A stretch of DNA of 64,000 nt from Sphingomonas sp. Leaf32 (GCF_001421765.1 NZ_LMLA01000007.1:124355-188354), one strand, 5' to 3'. Numbered from the stretch's first letter, positions 1 through 8,641 are shown. The notes: a model not told the origin generated them from the letters alone. Program-made: numbers and translations.

Positions 1-1
1 C

Positions 2-55
2 GGCGGGTTCGCCGTGACCGAGCGGATGCTCGCCATGTACAAGAAGAAGGGGTGA
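2..55 (+). CDS. pntAB: NAD(P) transhydrogenase alpha subunit part 2 (PntAB), 3' end only
   Basis: Only the last 17 codons and the TGA stop are in the window. The tail reads ...FAVTERMLAMYKKKG, which matches the end of the membrane part of the alpha subunit in species where alpha is split into two genes (PntAA and PntAB). This identification rests on its position just ahead of pntB and on the typical 'TxRML.M.KKK' ending. Transhydrogenase couples hydride transfer between NADH and NADP+ to proton entry. The gene ends 5 nt before the pntB ATG, so the two are surely co-transcribed. Confidence 0.75.
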   Translation, partial: GGFAVTERMLAMYKKKG

Positions 56-60
56 GGGGG

Positions 61-1554
61 ATGCACGAGGCCGCACCGGTCAATCCATGGGTCGCGCTGG
101 CCTATCTGATCGCGGGGGTGTGCTTCATCCTCGCGCTGCGCGGGCTGTCGTCGCCCGCCACCAGCCGGCGGGGCAATCGGCTGGGCATGGTGGGGATGGG
201 GATCGCGGTGCTGACCACGATCCTGACGCATCTGCCGATGGTATCGACCCTTAACGGGAAAGACTTTGCGTTCGACGAAGCTCCGTTCGATACGGTCACG
301 TTCGTCCAAATCCTCGCCGCCATCGCGATCGGTGCCATCATCGGCCTGACCACCGCGAGACGCATCGCGATGACCGCGATGCCGCAGCTGGTCGCCGCCT
401 TCCACTCGCTGGTCGGGCTGGCAGCCGTACTGGTCGGGATCGCCGCCTATCTGAACCCGCAGGCGTTCGGCATCGCATCGCTGGTCGTCCCGATGATCGG
501 CGAGCCGTTCGCGGTCATCAACCCCGTCAGCAAGGTCGAGATGGGCTTGGGCGTTGCGATCGGCGCTATCACCTTTTCGGGATCGGTCATCGCCTTCCTG
601 AAACTGAACGGCTCGATGTCGGGCAAGCCGATCCTGCTGCCCGGCCGCCACGTCATCAACCTCGCCACGCTTGCGGCGATCCTGTTGCTGGTCGCACAAT
701 TCGCGCATGGGCAGGAGGGGTGGCCGTTCTGGGCAGTCGTCGTGCTGTCGTTCGCGATCGGGTTCCTGCTCATCATTCCGATCGGCGGGGCGGACATGCC
801 GGTCGTCGTGTCGATGCTCAACAGCTATTCGGGCTGGGCGGCGGCGGCGATGGGTTTCACGCTCGGCAACACCGCCATGATTATCACCGGCGCGCTGGTC
901 GGGTCGTCGGGCGCGATCCTCAGCTACATCATGTGCCGCGCGATGAACCGCAGCTTCATCAGTGTGATCGCCGGCGGCTTCGGCGCGACCGATAGCGGCG
1001 GGGGCGGGGCGGCGGCGATCGACCGGCCGTGGAAGCGCGGCTCGGCCGAGGACGCCGCCTTCCTGATGAGCCAAGCCGAACAGGTCATCATCGTCCCCGG
1101 ATACGGCATGGCGGTGGCGCAGGCGCAGCACGCGCTCAGGGAAATGGGCGACAAGCTGAAGGAACACGGCGTCCGCGTGAAATATGCGATCCATCCGGTC
1201 GCGGGGCGGATGCCGGGGCATATGAACGTGCTGCTCGCCGAAGCGAACGTGCCCTATGACGACGTGTTCGAGCTGGAGGACATCAACAGCGAATTCGCGC
1301 AGACCGACGTCGCCTTCGTCATCGGCGCCAACGACGTGACCAACCCGGCGGCCAAGACCGACAAGACCTCGCCGATCTACGGAATGCCGGTGCTCGACGT
1401 CGAAAAGGCGAAGACGGTGCTGTTCATCAAGCGGTCGATGGGCGGCGTCGGCTATGCCGGTGTCGATAACGAAGTCTTCTACCGCGACAACACCATGATG
1501 CTGCTCGCCGACGCCAAGAAGATGGTCGAGGAGATCGTCAAGTCGATGGACTGA
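61..1554 (+). CDS. pntB: NAD(P) transhydrogenase beta subunit (PntB)
   Basis: A 497-aa inner-membrane protein that forms the proton channel and carries the NADP(H)-binding domain III of proton-translocating transhydrogenase, a main NADPH source. The first ~290 residues hold about nine hydrophobic segments. The C-terminal domain has the VPGYGMAVAQA loop near residue 345 and GANDVTNPAA near 421, both diagnostic for NADP binding in PntB. The ATG at 61 is preceded by a purine-rich GGTGAGGGGG site overlapping the pntAB stop; an in-frame GTG at 52 is possible but would overlap that stop. Length matches the family (about 460-500 aa). Last gene of the pntAA-pntAB-pntB operon. Confidence 0.95.
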   Translation: MHEAAPVNPWVALAYLIAGVCFILALRGLSSPATSRRGNRLGMVGMGIAVLTTILTHLPMVSTLNGKDFAFDEAPFDTVTFVQILAAIAIGAIIGLTTARRIAMTAMPQLVAAFHSLVGLAAVLVGIAAYLNPQAFGIASLVVPMIGEPFAVINPVSKVEMGLGVAIGAITFSGSVIAFLKLNGSMSGKPILLPGRHVINLATLAAILLLVAQFAHGQEGWPFWAVVVLSFAIGFLLIIPIGGADMPVVVSMLNSYSGWAAAAMGFTLGNTAMIITGALVGSSGAILSYIMCRAMNRSFISVIAGGFGATDSGGGGAAAIDRPWKRGSAEDAAFLMSQAEQVIIVPGYGMAVAQAQHALREMGDKLKEHGVRVKYAIHPVAGRMPGHMNVLLAEANVPYDDVFELEDINSEFAQTDVAFVIGANDVTNPAAKTDKTSPIYGMPVLDVEKAKTVLFIKRSMGGVGYAGVDNEVFYRDNTMMLLADAKKMVEEIVKSMD

Positions 1555-1792
1555 CGCACCGGTCCGCGTCCGCTGAAGAATATAGTCCGATCCATCCCGT
1601 TTGAACCCTATGTCATCCCAAAAGGCTGGAATCTATCGGATCTAGCGCGGGACAGGGGCCGGTCGAGGCGCCAGCCTGCGCCGGGGCGACGGTTTCGGGC
1701 AGATCGATCAAGCGCTGATTACCGTCCTCCTCTCGCCAAGGCCGCCTGTCCGTCCTACGGGATGCCGTATACGGTCGTGACAGGGGGATGGC

Positions 1793-2716
1793 TTGACGGG
1801 CTTCGACGGATTTGGCGGACAGACGGCGCGGCGCGCGATCCTCGTCGCGGACGATGCGATCGCGGCGGATGATGCCGCGATCGCGGCACGCGCGGCGGGC
1901 GTGGTGATCGGTGACACGATCGGCTTTGCCGGCATCGCCGACGCGCTCGATGCCATTCCCCATGCCGACCTGCTGCTGGTCGAGGCGGCGGGCGTCGAAC
2001 CGGCGACGCTCGACGAAGCGCTGCCGCTGCTCGCCCGGCGGGCACGGAGCGACCGCGCGCATATCGTGGCCAGCTTCCCGCTCGACGCGCTCGACATCGT
2101 GTCGCTGCATCTGCTCGGCGGCCCGGCGACGCTGCTGTGCGATGCGGGGCCTGAGGAACGGGTCGCCGCCATCGCATTGTGCGGTGGTACGGGCGACGGG
2201 GTCCACGCCGCCGAGCGTGATGCCGAGCGGCTGCGGCGGCTGAATGCCGAAATCGCGCGGGTCGCTGAAGCGCTGCTGAAGCTCAGCCGCAACGGTGCGG
2301 GTGGCGACGGCGTGCGCGACCGGGGATCGGACTTCGTGGCACCCCCGACCGAGGACGCCGCACCGGTCGAGATCACCGCCGCCACCGTGCGCGGCGTGAT
2401 CCGCGCCCGCCGGCTGCGCGACCAGTATTTCGCGGACGGGCTGTTCGCCGATCCTGCGTGGGACATGCTGCTCGACCTGTTCGCCGCGCGGCTGGAGGGG
2501 ATCGCCGTGTCGGTATCGAGCCTGTGCATCGCCTCCGCCGTCCCGCCGACCACCGGGCTGCGCTGGATCACGACGATGACCGATGCCGGACTGCTGATGC
2601 GCCGCGAAGACCCGAGCGACCGCCGCCGCGCCTTCGTCACCCTCACCGCGCGCGCCGTGTCGGGGATGGAGGGCTATGCCCAGGCGGTGGCGAAGGCCGG
2701 GCTGGGCTGGGCGTAG
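1793..2716 (+). CDS. MarR-family winged-helix regulator with N-terminal receiver-like domain
   Basis: A 307-aa protein. Residues ~190-300 form a winged helix: an alpha-rich region with VPPTTGLRWITTMTDAGLLM followed by the MarR wing signature REDPSDRRRAFVTLT. Residues ~13-140 have alternating hydrophobic strands and helices (AILVADD, DLLLVEAAG, RAHIVASFP, ATLLCDAG), resembling a degenerate receiver fold but without the usual acidic-pocket and lysine pattern that I could confirm. The start is TTG at 1793, 5 nt after AGGGGG; the nearby ATG at 1788 hits a stop after two codons. About 140 aa is usual for MarR, so the N-terminal half is an addition. Target genes are not evident; it stands alone between pntB and a tRNA. 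Confidence 0.7.
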   Translation: MTGFDGFGGQTARRAILVADDAIAADDAAIAARAAGVVIGDTIGFAGIADALDAIPHADLLLVEAAGVEPATLDEALPLLARRARSDRAHIVASFPLDALDIVSLHLLGGPATLLCDAGPEERVAAIALCGGTGDGVHAAERDAERLRRLNAEIARVAEALLKLSRNGAGGDGVRDRGSDFVAPPTEDAAPVEITAATVRGVIRARRLRDQYFADGLFADPAWDMLLDLFAARLEGIAVSVSSLCIASAVPPTTGLRWITTMTDAGLLMRREDPSDRRRAFVTLTARAVSGMEGYAQAVAKAGLGWA

Positions 2717-2926
2717 GGGTTCCCACGTGCGTTGCCCCGGCGAAGGCTAGGGCATCCCGGTGATGCGTCGTCATGCACTCGGCAGGGGGAAAGTACGACA
2801 CTGCGGACGTTGCGCCCGCCAGGCCGTCAGTCGTGGCGAAGCCACGCCTTATGGCCTGGCTTCGGCCCGCTGGCCGCGCTTGTGCGTGGGTGGGCTGCTT
2901 TGGGCAGCCCGTCCCGCACTGCGCGG

Positions 2927-3002
2927 TGGTGGGCGCTGACGGGCTCGAACCGCCGACCCTCTCGGTGTAAACGAGATGCTCTACCAACTGAGCTAAGCGC
3001 CC
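2927..3002 (-). tRNA. tRNA-Val (anticodon TAC)
   Basis: Read on the minus strand, this 76-nt gene begins GGGCGCT, and its 3' side carries the matching AGCGCCC, then discriminator A and an encoded CCA (complement of 2927-2929). The D-arm AGCTCAGTTGGTAGAGC, the anticodon stem with loop TTTACAC, and the T-arm GGTTCGAGCC are all present. Anticodon TAC is the complement of 2967-2969, reading GUN valine codons. Flanked by the MarR gene and the peptide transporter. Confidence 0.97.
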
Positions 3003-3102
3003 CCGTCCGGGGAGAGGTGCGGCATACCGCGCTTTACGCAGGTTGCAACACCGGATTTGCAGGTTGCGCGGGCGGATCGCCGGTCCGCCCGCCGTCACGA
3101 CC

Positions 3103-4974
3103 CTATTTTTCTTCCTTCCACACGTCGACGCCCGCCGCCTTCGGCTCGCCGATCTGGGCTTCGCCCGCCAGGCTGTGCCCGGCGTCGTCGGCCAGCGTAT
3201 CGAGGTGCATCCACCGCTTCACGATCGGCGACAGCAGCAGCACGACGACGCCGATGCCGATCGTCCACCACCCGATGCTGTTATAGACCGACAGCGTGCC
3301 TTCCTTGGTCATTTCGCCGTCATGGCCGCCGGTCGCCTCGCCGATCTTGCCCGCGACGAAATTGCCGACCGCCGTCATGTAGAACCACGCCCCCATGATG
3401 AGCGAGGCGAGGTGCTTGGGCGCCAGCCGGTTCATCGCCGACAGCCCGACCGGCGACAGACACAGTTCGCCGGTCGTCTGGAAGAAATAGAACAGGAAGA
3501 CGAAGGCTACGGGCGTTGCGATTTCCGGGCCGACGCTGTTGGCCCCCCACACGAAGACGAGGAAGGCCAACCCGACCTGCATCAGCGCCAGCGCGAACTT
3601 CGCCGGGGCCGACGGTTCCAGCCGCCGCTTGGCGAGGAACGCCCAGATGCCGGCAAAGATGGCGCCGAGCAGGATGATGTAGATCGAGTTGATCGACTGG
3701 AACAGCGCCGCCGGCACCCCGCCGCGATCGACGAAGCGGTCGGTGTAGAGGTTGAAGCTGCCACCGGCCTGTTCGAATAGGCCCCAGAAGATCGGGTTGA
3801 GCGCGATCAGGAAGATGATGGCGAACATCCGGTCGCGCGGCGCATGGGCGATGGTGAACTTTTCGCGGATCGCGGCGGCGAGCACCAGCGCGAAGCCAAG
3901 CGCCGACACGACCTGTAGCGTTCCGGTAAAGGCGGTGAGGATGGCGACGATCCCGGCGCCGGCCATGACGACCAGCCCCAAGGTCATCAGCGTGACGTTG
4001 GATCGCGGCGCGGCGGCGATCCGGCCATAGGGCAGGACGAACGTCGCGGTGAAGAACACATAGCCCAGCAGGCCCAGGCCGGACACGATCAGCAGCGACT
4101 GGATCGCGTCCTGATACTGGATCAGCCCCCACATCACCGCGGTCGCCAACAGGCCGGCGGCATAGAGCAGCCATTCGAACGGCACGCCGAACGTCGGCCG
4201 GCGCAGCGCCGCCGGATCCGGTGCCTCGCCGCCACCTTTCAACAGGCCCTTGCCGATCACGAATACCAGCAGGCCGGCGACCATGCCGATGCCGGCAAGG
4301 CCGAACCCGAACGCCCAGCCGATGGTCTGTCCCAGATAGCCGACCAGGATCGAACCGGCCGCGCCGCCCAGATTGATGCCGATATAGAAGATGGTGTAGG
4401 CGGAATCGCGGCGAATGTCGGTCAGTTTGTAGAGTTGGCCGACCATGACCGAGATGTTGGCCTTCAGAAAGCCCGAGCCGACGATAATGAGTGCCAGCGC
4501 CAGCCAGAAGATGTTGATGGCCGGATCCGCCTGCTTGACCGCTGCGTCGGTGACGCCTTCCATACCTTCGAACGCCATGAACAGATGGCCGAAGGCAAGC
4601 AGCACGCCGCCGAACAGGACCGCCTTGCGCTGTCCGAGATAACGGTCGGCAAGATAACCGCCAAGCACCGGCGTGATATAAACCAGCGCGGTATAGCCGC
4701 CATAGATCAGATTGGCCTTGCCGTCGCCGAACAGCCAATGCTGCGTCAGATAGAAGATCAGGATCGCGCGCATCCCGTAATAGGAAAATCTTTCCCACAT
4801 CTCCGCGAAGAACAGCATGTAGAGACCGCGCGGATGGCCCGCGAATTCGGGCTTGCGGCTCAGGCCGACCGCCAACCCGCCCGCCAGGAACGCGCCCAGG
4901 ACCATCGTCGCGATCGCGGCGATCCAGTCGGCCTCGTTCCAGAGTGCGAAAGCCTTGAATTCCGGCACATCCAT
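3103..4974 (-). CDS. POT/PTR family proton-coupled oligopeptide symporter
   Basis: A 623-aa inner-membrane transporter of the POT (PTR2) branch of the major facilitator superfamily, importing di- and tripeptides with protons. The family signature ExxERFxYYG is at residues 58-67 (EMWERFSYYG), preceded by one additional hydrophobic segment (residues ~20-38). The rest has at least 13 hydrophobic helices, including NxGG in the helix FYIGINLGGAAGS and the WGLFEQAGGSFNLY motif of helix 7. Start is uncertain: ATG at 4974 (MDVPEF, AAGGGA just upstream) is chosen; ATG at 4989 and TTG at 5034 are also in frame. It is longer than DtpA-like proteins (~500 aa). No partner gene is seen. Confidence 0.85.
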   Translation of the reverse strand: MDVPEFKAFALWNEADWIAAIATMVLGAFLAGGLAVGLSRKPEFAGHPRGLYMLFFAEMWERFSYYGMRAILIFYLTQHWLFGDGKANLIYGGYTALVYITPVLGGYLADRYLGQRKAVLFGGVLLAFGHLFMAFEGMEGVTDAAVKQADPAINIFWLALALIIVGSGFLKANISVMVGQLYKLTDIRRDSAYTIFYIGINLGGAAGSILVGYLGQTIGWAFGFGLAGIGMVAGLLVFVIGKGLLKGGGEAPDPAALRRPTFGVPFEWLLYAAGLLATAVMWGLIQYQDAIQSLLIVSGLGLLGYVFFTATFVLPYGRIAAAPRSNVTLMTLGLVVMAGAGIVAILTAFTGTLQVVSALGFALVLAAAIREKFTIAHAPRDRMFAIIFLIALNPIFWGLFEQAGGSFNLYTDRFVDRGGVPAALFQSINSIYIILLGAIFAGIWAFLAKRRLEPSAPAKFALALMQVGLAFLVFVWGANSVGPEIATPVAFVFLFYFFQTTGELCLSPVGLSAMNRLAPKHLASLIMGAWFYMTAVGNFVAGKIGEATGGHDGEMTKEGTLSVYNSIGWWTIGIGVVVLLLSPIVKRWMHLDTLADDAGHSLAGEAQIGEPKAAGVDVWKEEK

Positions 4975-5090
4975 GTCCCTTGTAAACATCGGGAGGCTTC
5001 TGCCCCCGCTCGGTGTCGCCAATTCGTAACGCAAGAAACGGTAATGCCAAGCGCATTGTGCGATGCGTCGACGCGTCCTACGTGCCGCCC

Positions 5091-5669
5091 ATGACCTTCA
5101 ACGACCGCTCCTCGCTGCTCGGCTATCTCCAGACGCGTCGGTCGGGCAAGCCGCGCGACATGGTCGCGCCCGGCCCGGGCGATGCCGAGATCGACGCGAT
5201 GATCGCCATTGCCGCGCGCACCCCCGACCATGGCAAGCTGGCCCCATGGCGCTTCGTGGTGGTGCCGCGGGACGGGCGCGCGGCGTTCGCGGCGCTGCTG
5301 CGGCGCGCGCAGGCGGTGGAAAACCCCCAGGCGACCGAGGCGCAGCTGGAAGCATCCGATCGCTTCGCGCACGAGGGCGAAGCGCTGATCGTCGTGCTGT
5401 CCGCGCCGGTCGACAGCCATATCCCGCGCTGGGAACAGGAGTTGTCAGCGGGCGCGGCCACGATGAACCTGCTCCATGCCGCGCACGCCATGGGCTATGT
5501 CGCGAGCTGGCTGACCGGGTGGGCGGCGTTCAGCGATACGGTGCGCGATGCGTTCGGTACGCCCAGCGACCGCATCGCCGGCTTCGTCTTCATCGGTACG
5601 CCCGGCCGCCCGCTCGACGAGCGGCCGCGCCCCGATCCGGCCCGGATCGGTACGCGGTGGAACGGGTGA
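5091..5669 (+). CDS. Nitroreductase family oxidoreductase
   Basis: A 192-aa FMN-dependent NAD(P)H oxidoreductase of the nitroreductase superfamily (YdjA-like small branch). Visible family features are the N-terminal LLGYLQTRRSGKPRDM (arginines that bind FMN phosphate), ARTPDHGKLAPWRFVVV, the central SAGAATMNLLHAAHAMGYVASWLTGW segment (written in part), and a C-terminal GFVFIGTPGRP-LDERPRP. The natural substrate cannot be read from sequence. Start is ATG 5091; the reading frame is open further upstream, but that extension has no homology features. Followed 38 bp later by a GntR regulator in the same direction, whose own promoter lies in the gap. Confidence 0.85.
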   Translation: MTFNDRSSLLGYLQTRRSGKPRDMVAPGPGDAEIDAMIAIAARTPDHGKLAPWRFVVVPRDGRAAFAALLRRAQAVENPQATEAQLEASDRFAHEGEALIVVLSAPVDSHIPRWEQELSAGAATMNLLHAAHAMGYVASWLTGWAAFSDTVRDAFGTPSDRIAGFVFIGTPGRPLDERPRPDPARIGTRWNG

Positions 5670-5672
5670 GGG

Positions 5673-5701
5673 TTGGACATTTTCGCCGCTTGCTGTATTA
5701 A
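5673..5701 (+). promoter_or_regulatory. Predicted sigma-70-type promoter of the GntR gene (possible leaderless mRNA)
   Basis: TTGGAC at 5673-5678 and TATTAA at 5696-5701 are separated by 17 nt, a near-ideal housekeeping promoter. The predicted transcription start, about 7 nt after the -10 box, falls on or next to the A of the ATG at 5708. No Shine-Dalgarno sequence is visible before that ATG. Confidence 0.45.
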
Positions 5702-5707
5702 GTCAGC

Positions 5708-6067
5708 ATGACAGCGATCGATCACGAGGACACGCCCGTATATCTTCGCCTGCGCGCGTTGATCGCCGCGGCGATCCTGCGCGGGGACTATCGCGCCGGG
5801 GATCAGTTGCCGTCGGTCCGGGCCTTTGCCGCCGAACATGGCGCGAACCCGCTGACCGTCGCCAAGGCGTACCAGACATTTCAGGACGATGGCTATGTCG
5901 AGGTACGGCGCGGAGTGGGCATGTTCGTGCTGCCCGGCGCCGTCGAACGGTTGCGACTGGCGGAGCGGGAACGCTTCCTGACCGGGCATTGGCCGCGGAT
6001 TCGTGCCCATATCGACCTGCTGGGACTTGACGTGCACACGCTGTTGGACGAACGCGCGCCAGCCTGA
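5708..6067 (+). CDS. GntR-family transcriptional regulator, YtrA subfamily
   Basis: A 119-aa cytoplasmic DNA-binding protein. Residues ~10-75 form the GntR winged helix (VYLRLRALIAAAILRGDY, then LPSVRAFAAEHGANPLTVAKAY, read in pieces, and the wing GYVEVRRGVGMFV). The C-terminal ~45 residues are a short helical tail, as in the YtrA group, which lacks a large effector domain. YtrA regulators usually control adjacent ABC transporter genes and themselves; here no ABC genes follow, only a small zinc-ribbon protein. ATG 5708 has no Shine-Dalgarno site, and the promoter placement suggests a leaderless transcript. Confidence 0.85.
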   Translation: MTAIDHEDTPVYLRLRALIAAAILRGDYRAGDQLPSVRAFAAEHGANPLTVAKAYQTFQDDGYVEVRRGVGMFVLPGAVERLRLAERERFLTGHWPRIRAHIDLLGLDVHTLLDERAPA

Positions 6068-6211
6068 ACCGGAACTGCGGCGGACCGGTGGCGGGCATCG
6101 CCCGATGCCGCTTGCAGTCTGGAACCTTTCGTGTCCTCGTCGGTGTTTGGTACCTTTCGTGACGGAACCGTGATGCGGTGGTGGCGTTCCCTTTTCAACA
6201 GGGAGACTGCC

Positions 6212-6409
6212 GTGGAACGAACCGTATCGATGCCGACCCGCGTGCCCCTCTACGCGCTGCACGGGCGCAACCATTGTCCGACCTGCGGGGCATCGCAATG
6301 GTTCGTCGGACGGATCATCGCCGAATGCGCGTGCTGCGGCGATACGCTGCCGATCAACCACGCCGTCCGCCCGACGCAGATGACCGCGCTTCGCGACATC
6401 GCGGCGTAA
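6212..6409 (+). CDS. Small zinc-ribbon-like hypothetical protein
   Basis: A predicted 65-aa protein starting with GTG, 5 nt after GGGAGA. It carries two paired-cysteine knuckles, CPTCG and CACCG, about 20 residues apart, which is the pattern of a zinc ribbon. No transmembrane segment is visible. Function is unknown; such small ribbons often bind nucleic acid or act as accessory subunits. An ATG at 6173 in the same frame would add 13 residues but has no ribosome site. It lies after the GntR gene, in the same direction, with a 144-nt gap. Confidence 0.5.
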   Translation: MERTVSMPTRVPLYALHGRNHCPTCGASQWFVGRIIAECACCGDTLPINHAVRPTQMTALRDIAA

Positions 6410-6425
6410 ATCCAGCCGAGTTCTT

Positions 6426-6456
6426 ACGTCACCCCGGATCAAGTCCGGGGTGACGT
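6426..6456. terminator. Perfect palindrome between convergent genes (REP-like, probable bidirectional terminator)
   Basis: Arms ACGTCACCCCGGA and TCCGGGGTGACGT (13 bp, perfect) flank a 5-nt loop. It sits between the small zinc-ribbon gene and rsmI, which converge. It has the core of the 'GTCACCCCGGA' repeat family seen elsewhere in the window. There is no clear T-tract, so its action as a terminator is inferred from placement. Confidence 0.6.
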
Positions 6457-6478
6457 GGAGATTGCGGAACGGCCAGCT

Positions 6479-7315
6479 CTATTCCTCCTTCATCGCCATC
6501 GCCCGCGCATACAGTTCGCGCCGGTCCAGCCCCAGCGCCTTCGCCACTTCACCCGCCGCCTTCGACGCCGGCAGCCGGGTCAGCGCCTCGCGCAATGCCG
6601 TATCGGCATCGTCCTGCGTCGCCGGCGGCGGGGCACCGGGCGGTGCAACGACGATCACGATCTCCCCCTTTGGCGGCGCATCGGCATAGCGGTCCGCCAG
6701 CGTGGACAGGGTGCCGGTCACGCATTCCTCGAACCGCTTGGTGATCTCGCGCGCGACACCGCATTCGCGGTCCCCCAGCCCCTCGGCCAGCGCGGAAAGC
6801 GTCGCCGACAAACGCTGTCCGCTTTCGTAGAGGACCAGAGTCGCGCGAACGGCTGCGATTTCGGCGATAGCCTCGGCCCGGGCATGGGCCTTGGACGGCA
6901 GGAATCCGGCGAACAGGAACCGGTCGGTCGGCAGCCCCGCCAGCGTCAGCGCCGCGATCGCCGCGCAGGGACCGGGGATGGTGACGACGACATGGCCCGC
7001 CGCCCGCGCATCGCGTACCAGCTTGTAGCCCGGATCGGAAATCAGCGGCGTGCCGGCGTCGGACACCAGCGCCACCGCCTCGGTCGCCATCCGCGCGATC
7101 AGCCCCGGCCGCATCCCTTCGGCATTGTGGTCGTGGTACGGGATCATCGGTCGCTTGACGCCGATATGGCGCAGCAACCCGGCGGTGACGCGGCTATCCT
7201 CCACCGCGATCACGTCGGCGCGCGATAAAATATCGGCGGCACGTATAGTTAGGTCAGCGAGATTGCCGATCGGGGTCGCGACGATGTAGAGGCCGGGGAC
7301 AAGTTTTTCGGTCAT
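6479..7315 (-). CDS. rsmI: 16S rRNA (cytidine(1402)-2'-O)-methyltransferase (RsmI)
   Basis: A 278-aa SAM-dependent methyltransferase that adds the 2'-O-methyl on C1402 of 16S rRNA in the decoding centre. The tetrapyrrole-methylase fold begins with GLYIVATPIGNLADLTIRA; further signatures are VIAVEDSRVTAGLL, the SAM loop ALVSDAGTPLISDPGYKLV (in part) and VTIPGPCAAIAAL. The C-terminal part has a short helix-rich domain common in RsmI (KAAGEVAKALGLDRRELY). ATG 7315 is chosen; ATG 7330 also fits and would overlap the ATG of the divergent lipoprotein gene in a shared CCATGG. Divergence from an lpoA-like gene is the conserved yraL/yraM order. Confidence 0.95.
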   Translation of the reverse strand: MTEKLVPGLYIVATPIGNLADLTIRAADILSRADVIAVEDSRVTAGLLRHIGVKRPMIPYHDHNAEGMRPGLIARMATEAVALVSDAGTPLISDPGYKLVRDARAAGHVVVTIPGPCAAIAALTLAGLPTDRFLFAGFLPSKAHARAEAIAEIAAVRATLVLYESGQRLSATLSALAEGLGDRECGVAREITKRFEECVTGTLSTLADRYADAPPKGEIVIVVAPPGAPPPATQDDADTALREALTRLPASKAAGEVAKALGLDRRELYARAMAMKEE

Positions 7316-7328
7316 CAGGGGTAGGTCC

Positions 7329-8522
7329 ATGGCAGACACGATAGCGCCACGGCAATGGCGGCACCACATCGCGCGCGCCACGGCGCTGATCGGCGCGGCA
7401 TTGCTGGCCGGGTGCGCGACGATCGTGCCCAAGGGGCCGGTCGAACAAGCGCCGCCCGCGACCACCCGCCCGCAGCCGACCCGGCCCGGCCCGGTGACCG
7501 GCGGCATCCCCGAGGATACGCAGCGCCACCGCGTTGCGCTGCTCGTGCCGCTGACCGGTCCGAACGGCGGCGTCGGCCGGTCGATCGCCAATGCGACGCA
7601 GCTGGCGCTGCTCGACACGCGCAGCGAACGGGTGCGAATCACGACCTACGACACCGCGCTCGGTGCCGCCGCCGCCGCGCAGCGCGCGATCGCGGAGGGT
7701 AACCGGCTGATCCTGGGACCGCTGCTTGCCGACGATGTTCGCGCGGTCGCGCCGATCGCGCGGGGGGCGAAGGTTCCAGTCATCAGCTATTCGAACGACG
7801 TATCGGTCGCCGGTAACGGCGCTTATGTGCTGGGCTATACCCCGGCCCAATCGATCGACCGCGTCGTCGGTTACGCCCGCACCAACGGCATGACCCAGTT
7901 CGCGGGCCTCGTCCCCGCCGGTGTCTATGGCCAGCGCGCCTCGACCAGCTTTTTGCGCGCGGTCGAACAGGCCGGAGGGCAGGTCGTCTCGATCCAGACC
8001 TATGCGCGGGGCGGCATCGCCGCCGCAGTCGCCAGGCTGTCGCGGACCTCGCCCTATGAGGCGGTGCTGATCGCCGATCAGGCGGGGCAGGCCGCGCTGG
8101 CGGTGCCCGCGATCCGCAAGACGACCAGCCGGTCGGCCAAGGTGCTCGGCACCGAATTGTGGAACACCGAAACGGGCCTCGGCACGATGCCGGCGTTGAA
8201 CGGCGCCTGGTATGCCAGCGTGTCGAACAGCCTGTATCGCCAGTTCGCGACCAAATATCGCGCCCGCTTCAACGCCGCGCCGTACCGCCTGTCGAGTCTG
8301 GGCTATGATTCCGTCCTGCTGACGGTCCGCATCGCCCGCGACTGGTCGCTCGGCCGCGACTTCCCCGAAAGCCGGTTGCGTGCCGAGGACGGGTTCGCCG
8401 GGCTGGACGGCGCCTTCCGCTTCGGCCGCGACGGCGTGGCGGAGCGCGCGCTTGAGGTGCAGGAGGTGCGTGCGGGGGGGGCGGTGACGGTCAGTCCGGC
8501 GGCGCGGACTTTCGGAGAGTAG
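7329..8522 (+). CDS. Penicillin-binding protein activator, LpoA/LppC-type lipoprotein
   Basis: A 397-aa outer-membrane lipoprotein with a periplasmic-binding-protein fold, related to the C-terminal domain of LpoA, which activates PBP1a in peptidoglycan synthesis. A signal peptide ends in the lipobox LLAGC (lipidated Cys29). A proline-rich linker (residues ~36-60) precedes VALLVPLTGPNGGVGRSIAN, the start of the ligand-binding fold. AGGGG stands 5 nt before the ATG. Divergent from rsmI as in many proteobacteria, but the usual next gene yraN is absent. Alphaproteobacterial members lack the N-terminal TPR half of E. coli LpoA, as here. Confidence 0.85.
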   Translation: MADTIAPRQWRHHIARATALIGAALLAGCATIVPKGPVEQAPPATTRPQPTRPGPVTGGIPEDTQRHRVALLVPLTGPNGGVGRSIANATQLALLDTRSERVRITTYDTALGAAAAAQRAIAEGNRLILGPLLADDVRAVAPIARGAKVPVISYSNDVSVAGNGAYVLGYTPAQSIDRVVGYARTNGMTQFAGLVPAGVYGQRASTSFLRAVEQAGGQVVSIQTYARGGIAAAVARLSRTSPYEAVLIADQAGQAALAVPAIRKTTSRSAKVLGTELWNTETGLGTMPALNGAWYASVSNSLYRQFATKYRARFNAAPYRLSSLGYDSVLLTVRIARDWSLGRDFPESRLRAEDGFAGLDGAFRFGRDGVAERALEVQEVRAGGAVTVSPAARTFGE

Positions 8523-8570
8523 GTCATCTTGCATTTTGCGATGTAATGGGTATACCTATTACGCAACTCC

Positions 8571-8619
8571 CCCGATTGGCTTCGGCCATCGGGCGCACGG
8601 CGGGCCAAAAGCCCGCCGT
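8571..8619 (+). terminator. Two tandem hairpins after the lpoA-like gene
   Basis: The first hairpin (8571-8593) pairs CCCGAT/ATCGGG and GGC/GCC around a TTCG tetraloop with one bulged T. The second (8597-8619) has perfect 9-bp arms ACGGCGGGC and GCCCGCCGT around CAAAA, followed by TGCTCTTTGT. This fits an intrinsic terminator for the lpoA-like transcript and argues that the NYN gene starts downstream of it. Confidence 0.6.
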
Positions 8620-8641
8620 TGCTCTTTGTGGGGCCGGCGCA

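Noticed and set aside
2927-3102. Integration site (att) at the tRNA-Val gene
   Set aside because: No integrase nearby and no repeat of the tRNA 3' end was noticed within the window.
3320-5056. 578-codon minus-strand frame alongside the peptide transporter
   Set aside because: Same strand, different frame from the transporter, whose membrane helices and motifs are clear; the shadow has none.
8546-8641. ATG start for the NYN gene at 8546
   Set aside because: The extra 32 codons would translate through two tandem hairpins and do not resemble the domain; TTG 8642 fits the domain start.
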